Shown here piece by piece: positions 1-7,998 of a stretch of 25,166 nucleotides of DNA; position 1 is the first letter of the stretch; every line of letters begins with the position of its first letter. Source of the DNA: an uncultured Solobacterium sp. GTDB taxonomy: Bacteria > Bacillota_I > Bacilli_A > Erysipelotrichales > Erysipelotrichaceae. The notes under the pieces are model-generated. The model was not told the origin of the DNA. It did no database searches and saw only the letters and a list, made by a program, of their open reading frames with translations. The position numbers and the translations under genes were made by a program. The stretch is taken from assembly GCA_938041275.1 (NCBI GenBank), contig CALISH010000136.1:1-25166 (forward strand), given 5' to 3'.

Positions 1-52
1 CTTGGTTAGAGGTACCTTTCAACCTCCAAGATATATGCCATGTCTGGCACAC
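1..52. other. Left-edge hairpin-forming sequence, unassigned
   Basis: This edge has two small inverted repeats: CTTGG (1-5) against CCAAG (26-30), with AGGT/ACCT inside it, and TGCCA/TGGCA at about 37-50. No open frame is supported. It may be the tail of an RNA gene or of a leader that lies outside the window. It lacks a tRNA T-arm (no GGTTCGA-type motif) and the T-box core, so I do not name it. Confidence 0.25.
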
Positions 53-108
53 AAAAATACTGTGTAACCTTAAGACAATTTGTCGAAAGATTACACAGTT
101 TATTTTTT
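53..108. terminator. Bidirectional intrinsic terminator after the lipoprotein gene
   Basis: A 13-bp stem is formed by 59-71 (ACTGTGTAACCTT) and 87-99 (AAGATTACACAGT); its one non-Watson-Crick position becomes a G-U pair on the minus-strand RNA. On the minus strand it is followed by ATTTTT (58-53), and on the plus strand by TTTATTTTTT. It directly follows the stop codon of the minus-strand lipoprotein gene. Confidence 0.75.
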
Positions 109-1375
109 ATGAAACGATTTGTACAGTGATGACACCAACATCGTCTTTCGTAATTGCATTATACCAATATCTTCCTGGGAAATATTCGCTAAAGATATTC
201 GTAATATAACGATAGTTCTGTGACAATAATTGCTCAACTGCTACCTGGAAAGATGCTTGGTCACCGATCTGGAATGAAATCTTTTGGTAAGGATCTTCAT
301 ACAGTTTCTGTAACACGTAGTCTCTAATCGCATAGTAGTCGTATGTTTGGAAATATGCTCCATTTTGAACATAGTATGAAAGAGAGTTATCTGTACACTT
401 TGGAAATTTAAATGCTTCAAATGAAGAATCACCAATTACAACAGTTCCATTTAAGGAATAATGTGTACGGAATAGCACTTCATCCGGTACCATGAAGTAA
501 TAGTAAACAAGTGACTGACTACCATCATCATTAACCGGATCACCCCAAGTTACATCAATCCAGTAATACTTACCATTTAGCTCTACAAAGTTCCATGCAT
601 GTGCTTCATCCGTTTGGCCACGAACAGTAGAACACTTGATTCCCGCCTTCTTACAGAGATATTGGAAGGCTCTTGAATAACCAGCACAGATACTCTTTCT
701 GTATAGGAATACGCTTGTATAATATTGGTCACATTCATTGTCTTCATAAATTGTCCAGTTGATAATCCAATCGTAGAAATACTTAATCTTCTCGTAATCA
801 CTTGCATTTGCGACAGCCCCAACTACATTATCTACAATTTGATCAACCTGAGCTTGTGTTTCAGCGTAGTTTTCTGGTACTTGAAATTTAACTTTCGTTA
901 CTTTTCCGTGATCATCTAGCCAGTAACGATAGTCCCACATCCAATAAGCTTCAGGAAAGTCATAGTTAAATGCTAGAAGTGCCGTCGCAAAATCTTCCTT
1001 CTTTACAAGCTTCTTGAACGAATATTCGGAAACCGGCTTTTGAAGAACATCGTAAAGTTCCCCATAAATTGCCTTCTGCGTACTTGATAACTGCTCGTAA
1101 TAATACAAATAGAGTGATTTCGTATTCAGTTTATTTTTGTCTACAGTTTGGAAACCATTTTTTAACTGATTGTTACTAGTTTGATTCTTATCTTCTTTAT
1201 TTTTTACAGTGAAGCCATTTTTGTTTTGTGTCTGATTTTCTGTTGTAGTATTCGTGTCTTTATAATCATTATTATAAGAATTAATTGTTTGATTTTGATT
1301 ATCATCTGTCACAAAGTCTAATACAGTACAGCCAGATAGGCATAACACCAATAGTATTGATATAATCTTTTTCAA
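107..1375 (-). CDS. Lipoprotein with transglutaminase-like (papain-fold) domain
   Basis: This is a predicted surface lipoprotein of about 422 residues. The chosen start is TTG at 1375, because AGGTGGA lies just upstream (1385-1379) and this start gives a textbook lipoprotein signal peptide, MKKIISILLVLCLSGC, with the lipobox LSGC and Cys16. In-frame ATG (1393) and GTG (1426) starts lack a ribosome site and would add charged residues before the signal. An Asn/Gln/Thr-rich linker (about 25-80) leads to a transglutaminase-like core. The likely catalytic triad is Cys230 in SICAGYSRAF, His259 in EAHAWNF and Asp274 in WIDVTWGDP. Such Gram-positive proteins are usually proposed to act on cell-wall or surface proteins as proteases or cross-linkers, but the substrate is unknown. 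The gene is monocistronic, with its own terminator. Confidence 0.85.
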   Translation of the reverse strand: MKKIISILLVLCLSGCTVLDFVTDDNQNQTINSYNNDYKDTNTTTENQTQNKNGFTVKNKEDKNQTSNNQLKNGFQTVDKNKLNTKSLYLYYYEQLSSTQKAIYGELYDVLQKPVSEYSFKKLVKKEDFATALLAFNYDFPEAYWMWDYRYWLDDHGKVTKVKFQVPENYAETQAQVDQIVDNVVGAVANASDYEKIKYFYDWIINWTIYEDNECDQYYTSVFLYRKSICAGYSRAFQYLCKKAGIKCSTVRGQTDEAHAWNFVELNGKYYWIDVTWGDPVNDDGSQSLVYYYFMVPDEVLFRTHYSLNGTVVIGDSSFEAFKFPKCTDNSLSYYVQNGAYFQTYDYYAIRDYVLQKLYEDPYQKISFQIGDQASFQVAVEQLLSQNYRYITNIFSEYFPGRYWYNAITKDDVGVITVQIVS

Positions 1376-1406
1376 AATTCCACCTACTTTCATGACCGAA
1401 GCTAAA

Positions 1407-1438
1407 ACTGACCACCGTTCAGTCACACATATATAATA
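1407..1438 (-). promoter_or_regulatory. Putative promoter and operator of the lipoprotein gene
   Basis: Read on the minus strand, a TATTAT -10 box (1438-1433) lies upstream of an inverted repeat, ACTGA (1407-1411) against TCAGT (1419-1423). The repeat falls just after the expected transcription start near 1426, which suits a repressor site. If that start is right, the GTG codon at 1426 could not be used, which favours the TTG at 1375. No convincing -35 box is seen. Confidence 0.4.
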
Positions 1439-1554
1439 ACATATATTAAATTTTATTTTTTAAGAAATCATTAAATTTCATAGAATTTACATGAAATAAG
1501 AATCTTCAGAAAATATTGTTTAATACATATTTTAACCTGAGCACTACTGTCCCA

Positions 1555-1597
1555 TAATAAAAGAGAAGCGAGACAGATATTTCTGTGCTTCTTCTCT
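1555..1597 (-). terminator. Intrinsic terminator after the TPR-like gene
   Basis: AGAGAAG (1562-1568) pairs with CTTCTCT (1591-1597), and ACAGA with TCTGT inside. On the minus strand the stem is followed by a T-rich run (TTTTATT, about 1561-1555). It lies about 30 bases after the stop of the gene ending at 1626. Confidence 0.65.
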
Positions 1598-1625
1598 ATT
1601 GAATCCTGCATGTTCATACCATGCA

Positions 1626-2330
1626 TTAAATCTTGTATTTTAAGACATCATTGAAATTACGCGTTTGTATCATTTTTTGAATTTCCGGATAATATGTTGT
1701 TTCCTTCAACTTTTTAGCCGCGTGATTTAAAGCACGTTCTGCACGTTCTTTATCATCCTTTAAACAATACGATTGTGCAGCTCTTAAATAACATACCCCA
1801 GCAGGTACAACATCCGTAATTGTATCACCACGTTCCATTAATTCAGATGCATACTTACCATCATGCATGACATGGATTGTATACGGATACTCAACTTCTC
1901 TTAGTATTTCAGAATACTTCTCTTTCTGCTTATCCGTTAACTTATCATATGCTTTATGAATTGCCGCATAAGACTCTGTTGCCTTCTCATCTTCTTGCGC
2001 GATACGGAATAACAGCTCCTTCTGTAATACTAGTACACGATCAGAAGAACTCAATCTATAAGCTGCCGCTCTTTCAAATAGTTTATTAAGTTGTTCCTTA
2101 TCACCCTTGATAAGATTTGCGTCAATTGCCATTAGTGTACGTAATTTCTTATTAAAGAATAAACGACTGGATAACGAATTTAATTCTTCTAGATAACGGT
2201 CCGCATCACCTTGACGATATAGTAGTAATGACATATACATCACCTGTCTTTGTGCAAAGAACATCCATGCAACATACAGGACAATCCCAATGATTAACAG
2301 AACACCAAATACCAATAAACGATTCCCCAT
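1626..2330 (-). CDS. Membrane-anchored TPR-like helical protein, unknown function
   Basis: This 234-residue protein starts at ATG 2330, which has GGAGG six bases upstream; the alternative TTG at 2336 would run into that site. Residues about 5-27 form one strongly hydrophobic segment. The rest is charged and helical, with repeated stretches rich in Ala, Tyr and Leu (for example RAAAYRL, LRAAQSYCLKDDKERAERAL), as in tetratricopeptide-like solenoids. The likely arrangement is an N-terminal anchor with a soluble helical scaffold, probably facing the cytoplasm. I do not recognise a named family. The gene stands alone, is divergent from the microprotein gene at 2405, and ends at its own terminator. 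Confidence 0.7.
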   Translation of the reverse strand: MGNRLLVFGVLLIIGIVLYVAWMFFAQRQVMYMSLLLYRQGDADRYLEELNSLSSRLFFNKKLRTLMAIDANLIKGDKEQLNKLFERAAAYRLSSSDRVLVLQKELLFRIAQEDEKATESYAAIHKAYDKLTDKQKEKYSEILREVEYPYTIHVMHDGKYASELMERGDTITDVVPAGVCYLRAAQSYCLKDDKERAERALNHAAKKLKETTYYPEIQKMIQTRNFNDVLKYKI

Positions 2331-2371
2331 AAACAACCTCCGTATTTCAAGAATATCATGAAAAACACTGT

Positions 2372-2391
2372 TATAATAGACGCAGAAGGAG
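2372..2391 (+). promoter_or_regulatory. -10 box and Shine-Dalgarno of the microprotein gene
   Basis: A perfect TATAAT (2372-2377) is followed by AAGGAG (2386-2391). The spacing from AAGGAG to the ATG at 2405 is 13 bases, longer than usual, but no closer in-frame start exists. No good -35 box is visible. Confidence 0.45.
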
Positions 2392-2404
2392 TTATCACTT
2401 ACCT

Positions 2405-2578
2405 ATGTCTATTTCCGCAACAGTAATCGCCTTATTCATATTTATCGCCGTCATCGTTGGATATGTTATTCATATCAAAAAACGTAATCCAGAGGAGAAA
2501 CTCCCACTGAGTGATGACGTACAAAAAATGTATTACGATAAATATGAACAAGAACTAAAGAATCAAAACAAACAATAA
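2405..2578 (+). CDS. 57-residue single-pass membrane microprotein
   Basis: The open frame runs from ATG 2405 to TAA 2576-2578 and encodes 57 residues. It starts MSISATVIALFIFIAVIVGY, which is one membrane helix (about residues 4-24). A positively charged stretch (HIKKRN) and a hydrophilic tail with a DDVQKMYYDKYEQEL helix follow. Lys/Arg after the helix predict an outside N-terminus and a cytoplasmic tail. Support for a real gene comes from a TATAAT box, an AAGGAG site, the strong membrane/charge pattern and a terminator 16 bases after the stop. I know of no function for it. It sits between two minus-strand operons and is shorter than common gene-calling cut-offs. Confidence 0.65.
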   Translation: MSISATVIALFIFIAVIVGYVIHIKKRNPEEKLPLSDDVQKMYYDKYEQELKNQNKQ

Positions 2579-2590
2579 TCTATATTTAGA

Positions 2591-2624
2591 ACAAAAGGGA
2601 CAACCGATAAGGTGTCCCTTTCGT
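2591..2624. terminator. Shared bidirectional terminator
   Basis: AAAGGGACA (2594-2602) pairs perfectly with TGTCCCTTT (2613-2621). It ends the plus-strand microprotein gene and, read on the minus strand with a following TTTTGTT, the PTS operon whose last stop is at 2634. Confidence 0.75.
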
Positions 2625-2633
2625 TATGCATGA

Positions 2634-3542
2634 TTACTTATGCCAGTTAATGAATGAACTTAGAAGTTGTGGAACCTTGTAGTCTCCAGCCCAAATTCCA
2701 AATACGCATCCAACGATACCGATAACGAGTAAGAGCATAATGCACTTCGTTGGTGACCAGTTCTTCTTCTTAATTAATGTGTAGCACATTAATGTCAATC
2801 CTAATGGGATAAGAGCAGGTAAGATACTATCTAATAAGCCCTGAAGATTGATAAAGTTATCAACTACTTCACCAGCATCATTAATCTTTGTTCCGTTAGG
2901 AATCATGATACCAAGAGATGTTGCGCCATAGTTACATGTCAATGCACCAACTACGAATACACCAAGCATAGAAGCAGCGTGTGTAAATTCACGAGCGTTA
3001 GCAGTCAATACTTCGATAGCCTTTGTACCCATGTCATATGACCAGTACATTAACCAGTAACGAAGAGCCATCTGTACACCAAATGTAATGATGAAGTACA
3101 AGATTGGTCCAAATAAGTTTCCACCAATTGCTAAGTTAGCTGTAATACCAGCTGTAATTGGAACTAATGTGAACCAGAATAACGCATCACCAATACCACC
3201 TAAAGGACCCATAGCTGCTACACGAACAGCACGGATTGAGTTGATATCAGCCTTCTGTTGTTCCATGGATAATACAATACCCATAACGAACGTTACTAAG
3301 AATGGGTGAGTATTAAAGAACTCAAGGTTGTGAGTCATAGATGTGGATAAGTCATCCTTGTTTGTGTGGATAGCTTCCAAACCTGGTAAGATTCCCCATA
3401 ACCAACCAGCAGCCTGCATTCTTTCGAAGTTAAAGGAAGCCTGTAAGTTTAGAGAACGCCAAACCATCTTGTTTAATGTTGCTTTTGTAAGTGGTTTAGC
3501 AGGAGCAGTGTCCTTATATGCTAAATTGAAATTAGATTCCAT
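2634..3542 (-). CDS. PTS mannose/N-acetylgalactosamine-family IID component
   Basis: IID is the second membrane subunit of a mannose-family (Man/Aga) permease. Together with IIC it forms the translocation channel. The protein has 302 residues, a normal family length. The start is ATG 3542, which has GGAGG eight bases upstream. The N-terminal region has the family features (NKMVWRSLNLQASFNFERMQ, then GWLWGILPGLE), followed by GPLGGIGDALFW and several C-terminal membrane helices. It overlaps the end of IIC by 11 bases, so the two are translationally coupled. GalNAc is the favoured substrate because agaS and an amino-sugar-phosphate deacetylase are in the same window, but the sequence alone does not exclude mannose or GlcNAc. 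No IIA lies in this operon. Confidence 0.92.
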   Translation of the reverse strand: MESNFNLAYKDTAPAKPLTKATLNKMVWRSLNLQASFNFERMQAAGWLWGILPGLEAIHTNKDDLSTSMTHNLEFFNTHPFLVTFVMGIVLSMEQQKADINSIRAVRVAAMGPLGGIGDALFWFTLVPITAGITANLAIGGNLFGPILYFIITFGVQMALRYWLMYWSYDMGTKAIEVLTANAREFTHAASMLGVFVVGALTCNYGATSLGIMIPNGTKINDAGEVVDNFINLQGLLDSILPALIPLGLTLMCYTLIKKKNWSPTKCIMLLLVIGIVGCVFGIWAGDYKVPQLLSSFINWHK

Positions 3543-4326
3543 CTCCAGCACCTCCGTTATTAGATGTTAATTGTTTGATCTTAACATTTGTATTGTAATC
3601 GTACATTGCAATTGCAAAGCCGATAAATGCTACAAGAATTAATGTCGCACCCTTTGTAGCTTCAATATTTCCAAGAATAGCAGCAGCTGTGAAACCTGCG
3701 AAGTAGATACCCCACATGTCGTTTGCAAGCATAATCTTTAGTAATACTGCGAAACCTACGTAACGCATCATCTTACCAGCAGCACCTAAGCCACCCATGA
3801 ACCATGAAGCATTTTCAGAGAAACTCTTTAATGCTTCGCTAGCAGCATCTCCACCGAAGAACGCAACAAGTGCTAGAACTGCGAAGAGACCACCTAAGAT
3901 GCACATAGATAGAATATTTACACCAGTGATTCCAGCTGGATCTGCATTTTCAGCAGCCTGATCAGCCTTAGCCATGATGTATGACATAAATGTAAATGTA
4001 AATGTAACGACATACTGTCCAAATACAGAGAATACAACTGCTAGACCTAAAGCCTGGTCAACAGGTAATCCTGACTTAACAGCAAAGATCATTGCTACAA
4101 TAGAACCTAATACAGCGTTTGGTGGCTGTGCTCCACCGACTGGCATGTTACCAACCATCATCAGTTCATATGTACCACCGATGACAAGGCCAGTTTTTAC
4201 ATCACCTAAAATCAAGCCAATAATTGGGCAAGCGATAATAGGACGATATAAAAGCTCAGTCAGTGAGAATTGGTCAATTGCAAAGATGAATGTTGCTACA
4301 GCAAGTAATAATGCTTGTAAAACCAT
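3532..4326 (-). CDS. PTS mannose/N-acetylgalactosamine-family IIC component
   Basis: This is the first membrane subunit of the IIB-IIC-IID permease and forms the sugar channel with IID. It has 264 residues, and the start at ATG 4326 has AAGGAGG ten bases upstream. The ORF could open nine bases earlier at TTG 4335, but that would sit on the ribosome site. The sequence is very hydrophobic with several membrane helices. It contains the conserved regions FSLTELLYRPIIACPIIGLI, GGTYELMMVGNMPVGGAQPP and KMMRYVGFAVLLK, typical of AgaC/ManY-type IIC. It lies 55 bases after IIB and overlaps IID. Confidence 0.92.
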   Translation of the reverse strand: MVLQALLLAVATFIFAIDQFSLTELLYRPIIACPIIGLILGDVKTGLVIGGTYELMMVGNMPVGGAQPPNAVLGSIVAMIFAVKSGLPVDQALGLAVVFSVFGQYVVTFTFTFMSYIMAKADQAAENADPAGITGVNILSMCILGGLFAVLALVAFFGGDAASEALKSFSENASWFMGGLGAAGKMMRYVGFAVLLKIMLANDMWGIYFAGFTAAAILGNIEATKGATLILVAFIGFAIAMYDYNTNVKIKQLTSNNGGAGDGI

Positions 4327-4381
4327 TTGATTCAATCCTCCTTAAAATAGATTTTTTGTAGTGAAACGGCTGTAATGATTT

Positions 4382-4858
4382 TTACCCAAAGAGCTTGCTG
4401 ATGTCTTCAGCGTGTTCCTGCGGCACTCTGCGGATTTCTAACTCAACACCGAGTTCCTGTAACTTCTTGAATGCTGCTACATCTACATCATCAACAGCAA
4501 CGCTAGTAGCGACCTGACGTTTTCCTTCAGCCATGTGCATGTTACCAATGTTTACCTTCTTAATTGGAACACCGCCTTCAACCAAACGTAATACGTCAGT
4601 AGGTGTCTCACAGACGATAAAGATGTGCTGTGATGGAGAAGCCTTGTGGATAGTTGTAATTGTTTTTTCAATTGTCCAGTAACGTGTCTGTGCATATGAA
4701 GGTGCAGCCATATCCATCAATCCTTGACGGAATGTGTTTGCAGCCACATCATCATTTGCTACCAAGATTAAGTTAGCGCCAATTGAACCGGACCATTGTG
4801 TTGCCACCTGTCCATGAATTAGACGATTGTCAATTCTAGTTAGTACAATATCTGGCAT
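4382..4858 (-). CDS. PTS mannose/N-acetylgalactosamine-family IIB component
   Basis: This cytoplasmic phosphocarrier passes phosphate from IIA to the sugar. The mature frame is 158 residues from ATG 4858, with AGGAG seven bases upstream. The open frame runs 20 codons further, but that part is leader and contains the cre site. His15 in RIDNRLIHGQVATQW is the phosphorylated residue of the family. The region VNIGNMHMAEGKRQVATSV resembles AgaB/AgaV-type IIB proteins more than the fused ManX form. It is the first gene of the IIBCD operon. Its IIA partner is probably the gene at 17907-18347, some 13 kb away. Confidence 0.9.
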   Translation of the reverse strand: MPDIVLTRIDNRLIHGQVATQWSGSIGANLILVANDDVAANTFRQGLMDMAAPSYAQTRYWTIEKTITTIHKASPSQHIFIVCETPTDVLRLVEGGVPIKKVNIGNMHMAEGKRQVATSVAVDDVDVAAFKKLQELGVELEIRRVPQEHAEDISKLFG

Positions 4859-4903
4859 TTCCTTACTCCTTTCTCTTCGAGTATATGCGTTATTTCCAAA
4901 AAT

Positions 4904-4917
4904 GGAAAGCGCTCTCA
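4904..4917 (-). promoter_or_regulatory. Probable cre (CcpA) site in front of PTS IIBCD
   Basis: Minus strand TGAGAGCGCTTTCC matches the cre consensus TGWAARCGYTWWCW at 12 of 14 positions, including the AGCGCT core. It lies 46 bases upstream of the IIB start, probably inside the leader or just after the promoter. That position gives repression by transcription roadblock when a preferred sugar is present. Confidence 0.6.
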
Positions 4918-5067
4918 TGTGTATATCTTAACATTAAGTGTCACATAATATTTACATTTTTGCTCAAAACTAGTGTATTTTTCGGTAACAAAAAATATTC
5001 TTTTGTTGATTTGTGATTTAAAACACATTTAAATTGTGCTATTTTACAGGTAAGGAGATGGTGAAAT

Positions 5068-6234
5068 ATGATTAGTAAAACTACTAGTTCCAATTTCGTT
5101 AAATTTGGTACGATTGTCCCAAATATTCCAGATGAAGATTTCATTGTTGAAGAGTTTACAATTTCAACAAAGGAAATTCATGCGCTTCATTCCTATAATC
5201 AATCTGTCTATTTAGAAGCGTCTGAAGGAATGGCCATGGTTGGTGTCGTTCGCGTTCCTGAGGTTGATTCAATTGAAAGTTTTGCACTACATCGCCGTGT
5301 ACGTATTGAACCCGATGTCTATTTCAATCTCACCTCAATGAGTGAACATATCGTATATCGCTTGTATATTCCAAAGCACGCAACAAAAACAACCTACACA
5401 TTACCAAAACCATTTGTGTATGAAAGTATTTCACCTAAGATTCGTATCTCTGAAATCATCGCTTATTATTACGTTGTAAAACGTCCTGCGTACTCTTTTT
5501 TAGGAGAGACACATAATTACTATGAATTAACTTTCGTTGATCAAGGTTCTTTAGATACAACAGTTGATGGTAAGTCGTATACGATTGGCATGAATGAATG
5601 CATGTTATATGTACCTGGTCAATTCCATGACCAAAAGGTCTCTTCAGATAATCCTTGTTCCTACTTAACAGTTATCTTTGCGGCAGATGGTGTTCATACC
5701 GATTTGGTTTCCAATCGTGTCATTAGTTGTACACGAGAGATGCAGGATGATATCAACCGTTTTGTATCAACTTCCGAACAAGCCAATTCATTTAAATATG
5801 ATGGAATGATTTCCTGCTTAGAACAAATCTTAATTTCTTTCCATTTGTACGCAAACGCAAAGAAGATGCCTAAGCCTATCACACCAGTGAATCAACACTT
5901 TGAAGATCGTCTTGTGGAGGAAATTCTAGAGTATATCCATAAACATATCCTAGAACCATTACCAATCGAGCAGATCTGTGACCGCTTCGCTATCTCACGT
6001 AGTACTCTACAGAACTTATTCAAAAACAATCTTCAAGTTCCACCAAAACAATATATCAATACTGCAAAGTTGAATCAGAGTCGATTACTCATTCGTAAAG
6101 GAGATTACACAATTACAGAGATTGCGTCCATGTTGAGTTTCAATTCTATTCACTACTTCTCTCGTAAATTTACGCAGAGTTATGGCATTACCCCTAGTGA
6201 GTATGCCCGTAAGATTTACGACCAAATTGATTAA
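5068..6234 (+). CDS. AraC-family transcriptional regulator with extra N-terminal domain
   Basis: This 388-residue regulator is divergent from the IIBCD operon, which is its most likely target. ATG 5068 has AAGGAG ten bases upstream. Residues about 285-385 form the double helix-turn-helix DNA-binding domain: PIEQICDRFAISRSTLQNLF is the first HTH, and ITEIASMLSFNSIHYFSRKF with GITPSEYARK the second. Residues about 140-205 look like the usual cupin-type sensor (YYELTFVDQGSLDTTVDGKSY, then MLYVPGQFHDQ). The first ~125 residues are additional to the common ~280-300-residue layout and I cannot assign them. A strong terminator follows. The ligand is likely an amino sugar or its phosphate, inferred only from its position. 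Confidence 0.9.
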   Translation: MISKTTSSNFVKFGTIVPNIPDEDFIVEEFTISTKEIHALHSYNQSVYLEASEGMAMVGVVRVPEVDSIESFALHRRVRIEPDVYFNLTSMSEHIVYRLYIPKHATKTTYTLPKPFVYESISPKIRISEIIAYYYVVKRPAYSFLGETHNYYELTFVDQGSLDTTVDGKSYTIGMNECMLYVPGQFHDQKVSSDNPCSYLTVIFAADGVHTDLVSNRVISCTREMQDDINRFVSTSEQANSFKYDGMISCLEQILISFHLYANAKKMPKPITPVNQHFEDRLVEEILEYIHKHILEPLPIEQICDRFAISRSTLQNLFKNNLQVPPKQYINTAKLNQSRLLIRKGDYTITEIASMLSFNSIHYFSRKFTQSYGITPSEYARKIYDQID

Positions 6235-6243
6235 CCCATTTCT

Positions 6244-6277
6244 GTCATATCTAGTGAATCTAGATATGACTTTTCTT
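6244..6277 (+). terminator. Intrinsic terminator after the AraC-type gene
   Basis: A perfect 11-bp stem, GTCATATCTAG (6244-6254) with CTAGATATGAC (6260-6270), has loop TGAAT and is followed by TTTTCTT. It begins nine bases after the stop codon. Confidence 0.85.
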
Positions 6278-6309
6278 ATGGATTATCTCTGATATTTCAC
6301 CAATCCTTT

Positions 6310-6338
6310 TTCTTCAATCATCACAATGGGTATATAAT
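6310..6338 (+). promoter_or_regulatory. Promoter of the malolactic-type enzyme gene
   Basis: A perfect TATAAT (6333-6338) lies 17 bases after a weak TTCTTC (6310-6315). An AGGAG ribosome site follows, ten bases before ATG 6364. Confidence 0.55.
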
Positions 6339-6363
6339 AATACCGCATAGGAGATTTAACTTT

Positions 6364-7989
6364 ATGAATGCACATGATATTTTGAATAATCCTTTCCTAA
6401 ATAAAGGCACAGCCTTTACAATGGAAGAACGTAGTAAACTTGGACTGGTTGGTCTTTTACCACCATATGTTCAAACAATTGAAGAACAGGAAAAACAGAC
6501 TTATGCACAGTTGCAGACAAAGGCAAATAATCTTGAAAAACGTTTGTTTTTGATGCAGATTTTTAATACAAATCGTACGCTTTTCTACTATATGTTCTCT
6601 CAACATCTAGCTGAATTTAATCCTATCGTTTATGATCCAACGATTGCGGATACAATCGAAAACTACAGTGATCTCTTTATCAACCCACAATACGCAGCAT
6701 ATTTGGATATTAACCATCCAGAAAATATTGAAGCCACATTAAAAAATGCGGCTGGCGAGCGTGAGATTCGTTTAATTGTTGTTACAGATGCAGAAGGTAT
6801 CTTGGGTATTGGTGACTGGGGTACAAATGGTGTGGATATCTCCGTTGGTAAGTTGATGGTTTATACAGCTGCAGCTGGTATCGACCCATCTATGGTATTA
6901 CCACTCGTCATTGATGCCGGAACAAATCGTAAAGAACTACTTGAGAATCCTAATTATCTAGGTAACCGTCATGAACGTATTCGTGGTGATCGTTATTATG
7001 ACTTTGTAGATCAATTTGTACAGACTGCTGAACGTTTGTTCCCTAAACTATATCTACACTGGGAAGACTTTGGACGTTCTAATGCCGCAAACATTCTAGA
7101 AAAATATCGTAATCAAATTCCTACATTCAACGATGATATTCAAGGAACAGGCATTGTAACACTTGGTGGTATCTTTGGCTCTCTTGCAATCACTGGTGGA
7201 AAGTTATCTGATCAGACGTACCTTTGCTTTGGTGGTGGTACTGCTGGTGCAGGCATCGCCTCTCGTGTACTACGTGAAATGGTAACAGAAGGTATTTCTG
7301 AAGAAGAAGCGTACAAGCATTTCTTTATGGTCGATAAACAAGGTCTTCTCTTTGATGACATGGATGATTTAACACCTCAACAAAGACCATTTGCTAAGAA
7401 GCGCTCAGACTATCCTAACGCAGATAAGTTAACTGACTTATTAGAAGTTGTTAAGACTGTCAAACCAACAATCTTAGTTGGTACTTCGACACAACCAAAT
7501 ACATTCACAAAGGAAATCGTGGAAGAAATGTGCAAGATTACAGAGCGCCCAATGATTTTCCCATTATCAAATCCAACTGTATTAGCTGAAGCTAGTGCAG
7601 AAGATCTCATTACTTGGTCAGATGGAAAAGCATTTGTCGCAACTGGTATTCCTGCAGATACAGTGTCTTATAAGGGTGTTGACTACGTAATCGGTCAAGC
7701 GAATAATGCTTTAATTTATCCAGGACTTGGACTTGGCATGCTTGCATCAGAAGCTAGTCTTTTAACAGATGAAATGATTGGTGCTACCGCACACTCCTTA
7801 AGTGGTATCATTGATCAAACTCAACCAGGTGCTCCTGTATTACCACCATTCAAGTATGTCGCAGATGTTTCTATCAAGGTTGCGGAGGCAGTTGCTAAAA
7901 CCGCACAACAACAAGGTCTTGCACGCGCGAAAGAAACAGATATGGCTAAGGCTGTACGCGATTTAAAGTGGTATCCAAAGTATCGTTAA
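6364..7989 (+). CDS. mleS: Malolactic enzyme / NAD-type malic enzyme
   Basis: The malolactic enzyme decarboxylates L-malate to L-lactate and CO2 using bound NAD+ and Mn2+. The related malic enzyme makes pyruvate and NADH. The protein has 541 residues, the length I recall for lactic-acid-bacterial malolactic enzymes. Its ends (NPFLNKGTAFT at 9-19 and DLKWYPKY at the C-terminus) and much of its core match those enzymes from memory, which is why I prefer this name over maeA. Metal ligands are in LHWEDFGR (Glu234, Asp235) and FNDDIQGTG (Asp258); the dinucleotide loop is GGGTAGAG (290-297). AGGAG lies ten bases before the ATG. It has its own promoter and terminator, and no malate permease or LysR regulator adjoins it, so its link to the sugar genes is unclear. 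Malolactic versus malic activity needs a product assay. Confidence 0.85.
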   Translation: MNAHDILNNPFLNKGTAFTMEERSKLGLVGLLPPYVQTIEEQEKQTYAQLQTKANNLEKRLFLMQIFNTNRTLFYYMFSQHLAEFNPIVYDPTIADTIENYSDLFINPQYAAYLDINHPENIEATLKNAAGEREIRLIVVTDAEGILGIGDWGTNGVDISVGKLMVYTAAAGIDPSMVLPLVIDAGTNRKELLENPNYLGNRHERIRGDRYYDFVDQFVQTAERLFPKLYLHWEDFGRSNAANILEKYRNQIPTFNDDIQGTGIVTLGGIFGSLAITGGKLSDQTYLCFGGGTAGAGIASRVLREMVTEGISEEEAYKHFFMVDKQGLLFDDMDDLTPQQRPFAKKRSDYPNADKLTDLLEVVKTVKPTILVGTSTQPNTFTKEIVEEMCKITERPMIFPLSNPTVLAEASAEDLITWSDGKAFVATGIPADTVSYKGVDYVIGQANNALIYPGLGLGMLASEASLLTDEMIGATAHSLSGIIDQTQPGAPVLPPFKYVADVSIKVAEAVAKTAQQQGLARAKETDMAKAVRDLKWYPKYR

Positions 7990-7998
7990 GCAAAAAAT

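Noticed and set aside
1..52. The left edge as a tRNA 3' half or T-box antiterminator
   Set aside because: It has the sequence GGTACC and small hairpins but no T-arm motif, no CCA end and no T-box core.
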